Positions 25,159-33,607 of a DNA stretch of 64,000 nt are shown one piece after another. The notes under the pieces were generated by a model. The model did no database searches and was not told the DNA's origin. It saw only the letters and a program-made list of their open reading frames with translations. Location of the stretch: positions 4,836,001-4,900,000 of the forward strand of contig NZ_QASA01000001.1 in NCBI RefSeq assembly GCF_003340495.1, in the 5' to 3' direction. Both the position numbers and the translations under genes were made by a program. Positions within the stretch are counted from its first letter, which is position 1; each line of letters opens with the position of its first letter. The DNA is from Adhaeribacter pallidiroseus. Lineage in GTDB: Bacteria > Bacteroidota > Bacteroidia > Cytophagales > Hymenobacteraceae.

Positions 25159-26778
25159 CTAGTAACCGGGATTTTGCGGGAAAGAAGCGACGCCGCCTTC
25201 GGTCCGGTCAATCTGGTCGTTGGGTATTGGGCGTAGCACATGGAACGGTTGAATATTAGGCGCTCCATCTGGGTTATACTTTTTAACCCGCTCTACCAGG
25301 GTACCGGTTCTTACCAAATCAAACCAACGGTCCATCTCGCCTAGTAACTCGCGCGCCCGCTCATCCAGGATAAAGTCCATGTTTAACTGATCAGCGGTTA
25401 TTTCCATTTCTAGTTCTTTGCCCGGCATGGCGGCCCGGCGCCGCACCGCATTAATGTGTTGCACGGCTTCGTCTATGTTACCTACTTTGTACAACGCTTC
25501 GGCGGCAATCAGGTAAGTTTCCGCTAAACGGGCTACCATAAAGTCGCGGGAGCCGGGTTCGTGCTGCACGGAAGGCCGCAATGGATCCAGAAATTTACTT
25601 AAAGAAGGAAAATACCGGTAATTCCCCGGAGTTAATACGGCCGCTCGGTCAATAATCTCATAATTTTTAGTGGCTTTAAATTCCGCCGAAATATTAGTGG
25701 GGGCTACCCAAATGGCGGTATCGCCTAGCTTCATGCCCGGGGCTAAAGTAGCCGGATTGTTGGCGTAAAATACTTGCTTAAAAGAACCATTGTAGCGGGA
25801 GTCTTTGGTACGATCAAACAAATCGAGGGTGTACAAGGTAGGTTTGAAACGTTTAAACGGACGACCATTAGCAATATCGCGCTGCGTTCCTTTGTGGCCG
25901 GCATCGTACTCCATTAAAAAATAAAGGTGGCCGCTGTTACCGGTTCCATTCGTTATTAAATCCTGGGTGTATTGTACAGCCCATACTACTTCGGAGTGCT
26001 GCTGGTTTCCCTGATCAAATACGGCGGCAAAATTGGGCAACAAAGCTAAACCATAATTGGCAATTACGCCTTTGGCTAAATCGGCGGTCCGTTGGTTATC
26101 GTCGGGCTTGGCGGCTTCTGGTATACTGGCTCGGGTTAAAAGCACTTTGGCCAGTAAGTGTTCCGCGGCTGGCTTGCTAGCGCGGCCGTAATCATTTGGT
26201 TTTACCGGTAATACTGCAATGGCACTTTCCAGATCCGATACAATTACATCGTACACATCTTTTACCGGCGACCGGCTGGCCGTTGTTTGTACTTCGGTGG
26301 TTTCTTTCAGAGCCAGGTGCAAGGGTCCGTACGTTTGCACGAGCACAAAATAATAATGTGCCCGCAAGAACCGAGCTTCTCCTACCCGAATTGCTTTCAG
26401 AGCCTCATCTAATGGAATGCTGGGTGCCCGATCGATTACCGTGTTGGTGGTATTAATGGCCCGGTAAAAATCATTCCAGAGGTCGCGGATATAATCTACC
26501 TGCGAATTTAAATTGGGAGTATAATCGTTTACGTACTTATAGTCGCCATCGGCACCTTTGGTATACGTATCAGTACCAAAAACGGTGAGGGTAAAACCGC
26601 GTTGCGTGCCGTACCAGGTACGCAAGGGCTCGTACGATGCTTTTACCGCATCCTCAAAACCGGTAGTGGTTTGATAATATTCCGGGGTAACACTAGATAC
26701 TACTTCTTCGTCCAGAACACCATTACAGGCTTGACTAAAAATAGCCAGGCTGCAGGCGAATAATATTATTTTTTTCAT
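25159..26778 (-). CDS. SusD/RagB family nutrient-binding lipoprotein
   Basis: A 539-residue surface lipoprotein with signal MKKIILFACSLAIFSQAC (lipobox SQAC). The helical TPR-like SusD core is recognisable: EDAVKASYEPLRTWYGTQRG, then AIRVGEARFLRAHYYFVLVQ and TYGPLHLALKE near residues 125-155. The C-terminal RagB segment contains YLIAAEALYKVGNIDEAVQ, INAVRRRAAMP and ILDERARELLGEMDRWFDLVR. It caps the SusC channel and binds the oligosaccharide at the outer membrane. It is transcribed 21 bases after susC and ends at the 25101-25140 terminator. Confidence 0.95.
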   Translation of the reverse strand: MKKIILFACSLAIFSQACNGVLDEEVVSSVTPEYYQTTTGFEDAVKASYEPLRTWYGTQRGFTLTVFGTDTYTKGADGDYKYVNDYTPNLNSQVDYIRDLWNDFYRAINTTNTVIDRAPSIPLDEALKAIRVGEARFLRAHYYFVLVQTYGPLHLALKETTEVQTTASRSPVKDVYDVIVSDLESAIAVLPVKPNDYGRASKPAAEHLLAKVLLTRASIPEAAKPDDNQRTADLAKGVIANYGLALLPNFAAVFDQGNQQHSEVVWAVQYTQDLITNGTGNSGHLYFLMEYDAGHKGTQRDIANGRPFKRFKPTLYTLDLFDRTKDSRYNGSFKQVFYANNPATLAPGMKLGDTAIWVAPTNISAEFKATKNYEIIDRAAVLTPGNYRYFPSLSKFLDPLRPSVQHEPGSRDFMVARLAETYLIAAEALYKVGNIDEAVQHINAVRRRAAMPGKELEMEITADQLNMDFILDERARELLGEMDRWFDLVRTGTLVERVKKYNPDGAPNIQPFHVLRPIPNDQIDRTEGGVASFPQNPGY

Positions 26779-26799
26779 AAAGTAAATGCTTTCTAAAAT

Positions 26800-29700
26800 T
26801 TAAAATTTAGCGTTTAACCCAAACATAATCAATCGGGCAGATGGCGTACCAATGCTGATCAGGTTGGATTGTTCCCGGTCGTTGCTGCGCCCCCGGGCTT
26901 GTTCCGGATCCAGGTTATTGCCGTAATTAGAGAAAATAAAAGGGTTTTGTGCACTGGCATACACCCGCAGTGAAGACATTTTTAATTTTTCACTGATCGC
27001 GGCAGGAATATTATAGCCCAAACTTATGTTCCGTATTTTGGTGAAAGAACCATCATAGTAAGACATAGTGGTATTATATAAAGGGCGTTCCTGGTTCTGA
27101 TTAGGCCGTGGGAAGGCATTAGTTGGGTTGTTCGGCGTCCAGTAGTCTACGTCCATGTTATTGTAACGACCCGCTAAAAAGTTCAGGTTATTGTATAAAT
27201 CGCTCTGAATCAAACTACCCTGGCGGGTAAAAATAAAGAAAGAGAAATCAATGCCTTTGTAACTAAACCGGTTGGTAATACCGCCGGACCAATCCGGAAT
27301 ATCGGAGCCTAGTATTACCCGGTCTAAAGCATTAATAGCACCATCGTTATTTTGGTCTTTTACTTTTATTTCCCCGGGTGCTTGCTTATACAGTAAAGCC
27401 TGATCTTTTTCACTGGTTTGCCAGATGCCTAATTTTTCATAATCATAGTAAACGGTTAAGGGTTGGCCAATAAAGTACAAGCTGCCTACATCGTCTTTTT
27501 TCCCGTTATAAATTTCGACAATTTGTTCTTTGTTGGAGTTGAAATTAATATCAGTAGTCCATTTAAAACCATTTCCGCCCATATCCACGTTTACAGTAGA
27601 AACTGCTATTTCTAAACCAGAATTTTTGCTTTTACCTACGTTCTGCAAAACGCTGCCGTAACCACTGGTAAAGGGCAGGTTACGCGGCATCAGCAAATCA
27701 AAGGTATTTTGCTGGTACACTTCTACGGAACCCGACACCCGGTTATTGATAAAGCCAAAATCTAAGCCCACGTTGGTGGTAGCGGTAGTTTCCCAGCGTA
27801 AATCCGGATTTACTAAGGCTCGAGGAGAGTAACCAAACGCGCCAGAAGTGCCAAAAGCATAGGTGGTGCGGTTTAACGCGCCTTGGGTAGCATAAGCGCC
27901 TATCCCCTGGTTCCCGGTTAAGCCGTAGCTCGCTCTTAATTTTAAATTATCGATAAACGAGATATTTTTTATAAATGATTCCTCGCTAATCCGCCAGCCA
28001 ATAGCTGCGGAAGGGAAGAAACCGTATTTCTTCGTATCCCCAAATAAGCCCGTTTCGCCGGCAAATTTAGAAGAACCATCAATCCGGGTAGTTAACGTTA
28101 ACAGGTATTTATCCCGGAAGCCGTAGTTTACCCGGCCCATGTAAGATAATAAACCACTTTCGTTCAGGTCGCTGTCAATGCCTTCAATATTAGGGGCATG
28201 CGATAGTTTGTAAAATAACTGTCGGGCGGAAGTTAAACCACTGGCCCGGATCTGGTAAAACTCGCGGCGCTCTTTCTGAACGGAAAATAATCCGGTAACA
28301 TTTAAATCATGAACCTCATTAAACTTTCTAGAGTAATTCAGGATATTTTCCAGAGTATAAGAGAACAAATAATTATTATCGTTCTGAGCAAACGGGGTAC
28401 CGCCGGACCGCGCATTAGTAAGACTGGCTTGAAACTGACCACTTCTGCGAGCGGAATAATCCGGACCAAAGTTTAAGCGATAAGACAGGCCTTTTGCAAT
28501 TTGGTATTCGGCGAATAAACTGGCAAAAATACGGCCCCGGCGGTTTTCGTTGATAACGGCATTGGGCACTACTTCCAACAAAGGATTAGTCTGAGCGCCA
28601 TCCGACGTATTCCGGAAAAGCAAGTTACCATTAATATCATAAGGCGAACCCAATGGATTTTCGCGCAACGAAACACCAAATGGGTTAGGCCCAATGTTTA
28701 ACTTACCTAAACTGCCCATCATGGTTACCCCAAACTTAAGCTTATCGCTGATTTGCTGATCCAGAGAAATTCGGATATTGTCGCGGGTAAAATCCTGCCC
28801 GATGGTTACGCCTTTTTCAAAAAAATGATTAAAAGAAACAGAATACCGCGTTTTTTCGGAACCACCCGAAATGCCTAACTGGTGACTTTGCTGGGTACCC
28901 GTACGGGTAATATAATCTTGGTAGTTAGTAGAACGGCCCTGCGCAATGCCTTGTAACTCCACCGCATCAAAAATAGCTTTATCGGAGGCTACCGGATCGG
29001 CATCGTTGTATTTACCAGTTGTCCGGCGCGATTCCCGTTTGTATTCGGCAAATTCCGCCCCGTTCATAACATCATACTGGTTGATGATTTTATTGATACC
29101 AAAATAGCCATCGTAAGAAATACTCACTTTGCCGGGCACACCTCTTTTGGTAGTTATAATTACTACCCCATTCGCCCCTCTGGACCCGTAAATAGCCGTA
29201 GAAGAAGCATCTTTTAATACTTCCATGGATTCAATATCCTGGGGATTAATGTCGTTAATGTCGCCAGAAAGCGGAATACCGTCTACTACATACAGCGGGT
29301 CGTTACCGGCATTAAAAGAACGCCGCCCCCGGATACGCACGTTTACGCCGCCCCCCGGGCTATTCCCCTGGCTTAAAACCTCTACCCCCGCCGCTCGGCC
29401 TTGCAAAGCTTGCTGCGGATTAGTAATGGGCAATTCCGAAATTTCTTTTGCCGAAACCGAAGAGATAGCGCCGGTTACCTGGCTCTTCTTTTGCGTACCA
29501 TAGCCCACTACTACTACTTCCTGTAAAGCTTTAGTATCGTCGGCGAGGGTCATGTTCACGGTTCCCGGGCCCGTTATTTCTTTCTCCTGGGTAGCATAAC
29601 CAATAAAAGAAAATACTAAGGTAGCTGCTTTTTCCGGCACATTCAAGGAATAAGTTCCGTCAGGAGCAGTAGTAGCTCCAATAGTAGTTCCCTTTACTAA

Positions 29701-29919
29701 TACGGTTACTCCCGGCAAAGCTTCTCCGTTAGCTGCAGATACTTTACCTGTTATTTGCCAGTCCGGAAGCGTTGATTTTGAAACTACCACCGCAGCACTA
29801 CCTTTTGCAGAAAGGTTTGCATTGGCGATTACAGCAGATGGCGATGTGCTAGCCAATGCAGGACCACCTATTAACAAAATGCAAATAAATGGACAATGTT
29901 TAAGAGTAAAATTTTTCAT
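26800..29919 (-). CDS. SusC/RagA family TonB-dependent outer-membrane transporter
   Basis: A 1039-residue TonB-linked importer. After a signal peptide (about residues 1-24) comes an N-terminal carboxypeptidase-regulatory-like domain (about 55-130, WQITGKVSAANGEALPGVTV) as in SusC proteins. The TonB-box region EVVVVGYGTQKKSQVTGA follows. The plug has PLYVVDGIPLSGDINDINP and STAIYGSRGANGVVIITTKR, and the barrel fills residues about 300-1039, ending in Phe. It takes up glycan fragments captured by SusD. No FecI/FecR-type sigma/anti-sigma pair is nearby and there is no N-terminal STN domain, so control is likely by a separate repressor (see 30232-30275). Confidence 0.95.
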   Translation of the reverse strand: MKNFTLKHCPFICILLIGGPALASTSPSAVIANANLSAKGSAAVVVSKSTLPDWQITGKVSAANGEALPGVTVLVKGTTIGATTAPDGTYSLNVPEKAATLVFSFIGYATQEKEITGPGTVNMTLADDTKALQEVVVVGYGTQKKSQVTGAISSVSAKEISELPITNPQQALQGRAAGVEVLSQGNSPGGGVNVRIRGRRSFNAGNDPLYVVDGIPLSGDINDINPQDIESMEVLKDASSTAIYGSRGANGVVIITTKRGVPGKVSISYDGYFGINKIINQYDVMNGAEFAEYKRESRRTTGKYNDADPVASDKAIFDAVELQGIAQGRSTNYQDYITRTGTQQSHQLGISGGSEKTRYSVSFNHFFEKGVTIGQDFTRDNIRISLDQQISDKLKFGVTMMGSLGKLNIGPNPFGVSLRENPLGSPYDINGNLLFRNTSDGAQTNPLLEVVPNAVINENRRGRIFASLFAEYQIAKGLSYRLNFGPDYSARRSGQFQASLTNARSGGTPFAQNDNNYLFSYTLENILNYSRKFNEVHDLNVTGLFSVQKERREFYQIRASGLTSARQLFYKLSHAPNIEGIDSDLNESGLLSYMGRVNYGFRDKYLLTLTTRIDGSSKFAGETGLFGDTKKYGFFPSAAIGWRISEESFIKNISFIDNLKLRASYGLTGNQGIGAYATQGALNRTTYAFGTSGAFGYSPRALVNPDLRWETTATTNVGLDFGFINNRVSGSVEVYQQNTFDLLMPRNLPFTSGYGSVLQNVGKSKNSGLEIAVSTVNVDMGGNGFKWTTDINFNSNKEQIVEIYNGKKDDVGSLYFIGQPLTVYYDYEKLGIWQTSEKDQALLYKQAPGEIKVKDQNNDGAINALDRVILGSDIPDWSGGITNRFSYKGIDFSFFIFTRQGSLIQSDLYNNLNFLAGRYNNMDVDYWTPNNPTNAFPRPNQNQERPLYNTTMSYYDGSFTKIRNISLGYNIPAAISEKLKMSSLRVYASAQNPFIFSNYGNNLDPEQARGRSNDREQSNLISIGTPSARLIMFGLNAKF

Positions 29920-30231
29920 ACATGCAGCATAATTATTATAACTTTATTAAAATAAACTAAATACAAAAAATTAAAGCAAACAAAGTAAAAATTTAAAAAT
30001 TTTAAATTTCACAAGCCTTTTCAAAACATATTTATATTAATAATACTATTTAACAAAGATTTTATTTATATTAAACAGTTAATAAATTTTAAATATTTAA
30101 GAAAATGGGAATTTATTCGTAGGCGTTAAGTCGAGTTAAGCGTTGGCGTATATTGGGTTTTTAAAGACTGAGGATAACAATCATACAAAATTCAGAACTA
30201 AATATCAAGTAATTAAATAACGAAAAAATAA
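29920..30231. other. susC leader and upstream region
   Basis: Very A/T-rich DNA with an AAATTTAAAAATTTTAAATTT-like run near 29990-30010. It should contain the susC promoter and 5' leader on the minus strand. I could not place a confident TAnnTTTG box. Confidence 0.4.
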
Positions 30232-30275
30232 TATTTTCTTCGCAAACGTTCTCGGAAACGTTTGCGAAGAAAATA
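30232..30275. promoter_or_regulatory. 44-base palindrome upstream of susC, candidate LacI/PurR-type operator
   Basis: Perfect 19-base arms, TATTTTCTTCGCAAACGTT (30232-30250) and its complement (30257-30275), are separated by CTCGGA. The core CGCAAACGTT / AACGTTTGCG is what LacI-family repressors such as PurR recognise. It lies about 310 bases upstream of the susC start; a bidirectional terminator is an alternative reading. Confidence 0.5.
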
Positions 30276-30562
30276 AATTTGCGGCGGCAATAGAACCAGC
30301 AAACCGTAGTACTTAAATGAACTTACCTATTGCAAGCTTGCTAAAGAAAGTAAACACAAGATCAGGTTAAAAAAAGATTTTATGGAACAAAACAAAGTTT
30401 GTTAACCGCCTTTATCTAACAGAGTATCCTACCAATTATGAACAAGCAAGCTTTATAATCCATTACCAGCATTGTTATAATAAAAGATGGTACAAAGGTT
30501 ATGTAAGATTTGAAGGAGGAAGTAAGCTATTAAAAAGGGGTTATTATTTTAAATAACAGCTC
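30276..30562. other. intergenic region beyond the susC-upstream palindrome
   Basis: A/T-rich, with no repeats, RNA gene or coding frame that I can support. Confidence 0.4.
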
Positions 30563-30796
30563 TTAATAACGTATCTGTGGCTCATCTGGCCCATCAGCAC
30601 CTGCTTCCCAGATTATATAGCCGCCAATTATAATTCCGGTATCGGGCTTATTCGTAAAGCAATTACCGGCTAAATCCATATACGCGGCATTTTTGCCAGA
30701 TGTACTTGCCTTATTTTCTTTTTTTGATGGCGGTACATATCGGAGCGTAAGCGTTTTTATTGCTGCCGGAACTTTTAAGCAGTAAACTTTTGCCAT
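30563..30796 (-). CDS. small hypothetical protein
   Basis: A 77-residue frame with an ATG start and a balanced amino-acid composition (KTLTLRYVPPSKKENKAS, AGNCFTNKPDTGIIIGGYII, ending DGPDEPQIRY). It has no signal peptide or membrane segment and I do not recognise it. It lies alone in a gap of more than 1 kb between the oligopeptide transporter and susC, in the same direction as both. It could be a real small gene or a chance frame; codon character argues mildly for real. Confidence 0.4.
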   Translation of the reverse strand: MAKVYCLKVPAAIKTLTLRYVPPSKKENKASTSGKNAAYMDLAGNCFTNKPDTGIIIGGYIIWEAGADGPDEPQIRY

Positions 30797-31097
30797 ATGG
30801 TATTACGATTATGCTTTCAGTAATTATAGCAAGTGGATCAGGGTAGTTTTAACTTTCCAATAATAGCTTCTTTGTGAGGATTCAAAAAAGACATTAACCT
30901 GCTATAAGTAACATCTCTTATTAGCAAAAGCGCAGCTTAATTTTTATTTTTTTTGCATTAACTAAAAATTAGCACTAAGTCAGCATCTAGCTTATTACTA
31001 GTCAGTTACAAACGATTTTATTATCTAGTTACAGTGTTTATAAATATTAAAATCCCGACAAAAACTTAGCTTTTAGGGCTAATTAGTAACATCCTGT
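30797..31097. other. intergenic region after the transporter operon
   Basis: About 300 A/T-rich bases downstream of the ABC permease stop. There is a weak TTAGC/GCTAA stem near 31066-31083 but no T-run; nothing else is seen. Confidence 0.35.
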
Positions 31098-32207
31098 TTA
31101 AAATTGCTGCTGCCGGGGAGAAAGTTTTTTCAGGAGGCGTTCTGCCATTATTTGCAGCGACAAAATGGTAAAGCACAAGGTTAAAGCCGGAAAAACCACT
31201 AACCACCAAGCTTTGGGGTTTTGCAAAATACCCTTTATTAATTTCCCCCAACTGGCTTCATAAGCAGGTATGCCAATGCCTAAATAAGATAAAGTAGCTT
31301 CCAGGCTTATTAAGTTTCCTAAGCCAAAAGCGATAGCTACAATTACCGGCGGCAACGCGTTAGGTAAAGCTTGTTTTAAAAGAATGCGCCAATTAGCTAT
31401 ACCGGCTACTTGGGCTGCTTCAATATAAGGAAGTTCTTTTACCTGCAGTAATTCTCCGCGTACTAATCGGGCAATGCTGGTCCAGTAGGTTAAAGCAGCC
31501 AAAACTACCACATTAACTAAGGCGGGTTTTGCAAAAGCAATCAGGCACATAATCAGCAATAAACGCGGAATAGCTCCCGTAATTTCGATAGCTCGGAGAA
31601 CGAAATGATCAATAGGCAAAGTGATTGTTTTTTTTAACCCAATTTTAATTGCTACCGTTGTCAGCAACCACCCTATTATACCAAACCCGGTAAAAATAGT
31701 AAAAGCTATACCCAACTCCTGTAGTATTGAAAATGTACCTGATTGAAAGGCATTTAACCAATGTACCTGCCGGACACAGAAAGCATAATAACCGGCGGCC
31801 AATAACCCGCTTAACCCCAAGACACATGCAGCTACGGATACCCGTATTCCCGAATTGCCCCAAAAGCCCGCTAAACTACCCAACACTACCCCCATGATAG
31901 TTGCTAAAAGCATAGCCGGTAAGCTTACTACTAAAGCCGTTCGGGCACCAAAAATTAAAATTGCCAGCACATCCTGCCCTACCCTATCCGTACCTAACCA
32001 GTAAATATTGGTGCTATTACCAGACGTACTGAATGAAAAAATGTAAGGAGGCTGATAAGAGGGTCCGGATTGGGTGTTTTCGTACGGATGCTGAATAAGA
32101 CCGGTAGCCGGAACAACCACCGCCATCAGTAAAAATAATAGCAAATAGCCTCCGGCTAACCGTTCCGGCCATCGCCATTTGCCTGTTTTATTTTGCTGAG
32201 GGCTCAT
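31098..32207 (-). CDS. oligopeptide-type ABC transporter permease (DppC/OppC-like)
   Basis: A 369-residue inner-membrane permease. It has an N-terminal TM (about residues 15-40), then YWLGTDRVGQDVLAILIFGARTAL, the classic DppC segment, and the coupling-helix EAA loop EAAQVAGIANWRILLKQALP. The usual DppC is about 280-300 residues; here an extra hydrophobic stretch (about residues 118-195, with NAFQSGTFSILQELGIAF) adds one or two membrane passes and a loop. It would form the channel with the DppB-like protein encoded 8 bases upstream. No ATPase gene follows. Confidence 0.88.
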   Translation of the reverse strand: MSPQQNKTGKWRWPERLAGGYLLLFLLMAVVVPATGLIQHPYENTQSGPSYQPPYIFSFSTSGNSTNIYWLGTDRVGQDVLAILIFGARTALVVSLPAMLLATIMGVVLGSLAGFWGNSGIRVSVAACVLGLSGLLAAGYYAFCVRQVHWLNAFQSGTFSILQELGIAFTIFTGFGIIGWLLTTVAIKIGLKKTITLPIDHFVLRAIEITGAIPRLLLIMCLIAFAKPALVNVVVLAALTYWTSIARLVRGELLQVKELPYIEAAQVAGIANWRILLKQALPNALPPVIVAIAFGLGNLISLEATLSYLGIGIPAYEASWGKLIKGILQNPKAWWLVVFPALTLCFTILSLQIMAERLLKKLSPRQQQF

Positions 32208-32215
32208 TATCTGGT

Positions 32216-33604
32216 TCAGGGTTGTATTCTGATACGGGGATCAGCTAAAAAATACAGAATATCGGCTATAATATGGGCTACTACTTTTATTAACCCTAAA
32301 TACAGCACAATACCCGTTAAAACGGGAAAATCGCGCGTTTGTACGGTTTGGTGCAGCAAATTGCCCATTCCCGGAATGGCAAAAATAATTTCGATAATAA
32401 CTGCTCCGGTTATTAAAGCCGGCAAAAAACCGGTAAACAAAGTAATAACCGGTAATAAAGCATTCCGCCACACGTGCCGCCTTAAAACTACCCGTTCGGA
32501 TAAACCTTTTGCTTTAGCCGTTAGTACAAAGTCGCGTTGCTGTAATTGCTGAATGGCTTGGTATATCTGGCCAGTAACATGGGGCAAACTGGCCAAGGTT
32601 AAACTAATAATTGGCAAGGCTAAATAAGGCAGTTGATACAGCCAAGTTACATAAGTGGGTTCATCTGGTATGGCAGCTGGCCCCAAACCAAAAACGGGAA
32701 AAAGATTTAAATAACTCGTACTGGCCAGTAAAGTAATCAGCGTTAAAGCAATTATAAAAAGCGGCACACTATCCAGACTGTACAAAACAGCTAAAACAAT
32801 TTGGCGCGAATGAAACTGTGCGGCTTTGCTTAACCAGATACTTAGCTCCACAGCGAGAAAAAAAATCAACCCTAAACTTAAAACAGAAATAAAAAAAGTA
32901 TTCGCAAAAGATTCGGCTATAACCTGGTTAACGGGTAACTGATTTCGACAAGAGATGCCTAAGTTACCCCGGATAAAGTTTTTAAACCACAAATGGTATT
33001 CGTTATCGAAACCGTGCCAAGCCACCACTGGAATCAGAACCCCCGATACCGTAACTTGAGCGGTGATATTTTTAAATTGCTGCTGCCCGACCTTTATTTT
33101 TTGAATATAAGCTTTGGGATAATGCCGGGCAATTGCCTGATTTTCGATCCGGAGCAAAGCTTGTTGTATTACATGTTTATTCGATAAACTAAAAACAGAT
33201 TCCAGTTGATAGCTAAGCACTTGTTTATCAGCGGTTGTAACTACGGGCAGTTGGACCAGACTATTTTGCAGCAGTGTTAGGGTTTGGTAAAAAGCAGCTA
33301 CGGAAGGCCAGTTAGCGTTTAATAAAGCTAATCTTTTTAAAAAAGCCCGGTGGGTTACTGGCTGCATCCGGTACAACGTATCAGGCTCGGCCTTGGATCG
33401 TACGGAAAAGTAGAAAAGCGGCTTAATTGGTTGGATAGTACGACTATTGTTCACTAGCCCCCTGCTCATGGATTGTCCAAACTCCCCCCGTTGCCAATCA
33501 AGACAAGTACCCGGAACAGCTTTACTCAGGAAAAAAACGAGAGAACAGATCAGCCACAGTGTTGGTATTAGCCACAGCAAACGTTTCAGGGCGTACTGCA
33601 CCAT
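32216..33604 (-). CDS. oligopeptide-type ABC transporter permease (DppB/OppB-like), enlarged
   Basis: A 462-residue permease, well above the usual 310-340. TM1 (about residues 8-28, KRLLWLIPTLWLICSLVFFL) is followed by a long predicted periplasmic part (about 30-220, with PGTCLDWQRGEFGQS and FKNFIRGNLGISCRNQLPVN). Four to five TM segments follow. The EAA loop is AKAKGLSERVVLRRHVWRNA, then LLPVITL. The insertion is the main oddity and resembles other Bacteroidota DppB proteins. The gene starts 3 bases after the stop of the binding-protein gene and ends 8 bases before the second permease gene. Confidence 0.88.
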   Translation of the reverse strand: MVQYALKRLLWLIPTLWLICSLVFFLSKAVPGTCLDWQRGEFGQSMSRGLVNNSRTIQPIKPLFYFSVRSKAEPDTLYRMQPVTHRAFLKRLALLNANWPSVAAFYQTLTLLQNSLVQLPVVTTADKQVLSYQLESVFSLSNKHVIQQALLRIENQAIARHYPKAYIQKIKVGQQQFKNITAQVTVSGVLIPVVAWHGFDNEYHLWFKNFIRGNLGISCRNQLPVNQVIAESFANTFFISVLSLGLIFFLAVELSIWLSKAAQFHSRQIVLAVLYSLDSVPLFIIALTLITLLASTSYLNLFPVFGLGPAAIPDEPTYVTWLYQLPYLALPIISLTLASLPHVTGQIYQAIQQLQQRDFVLTAKAKGLSERVVLRRHVWRNALLPVITLFTGFLPALITGAVIIEIIFAIPGMGNLLHQTVQTRDFPVLTGIVLYLGLIKVVAHIIADILYFLADPRIRIQP

Positions 33605-33607
33605 AGG

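Noticed and set aside
30232-30275. Reading the palindrome simply as a terminator
   Set aside because: It is far from the end of any gene (about 290 bases from the small frame, on the upstream side of susC), and its core matches LacI-type half-sites. I list it as an operator with moderate confidence and note the alternative.
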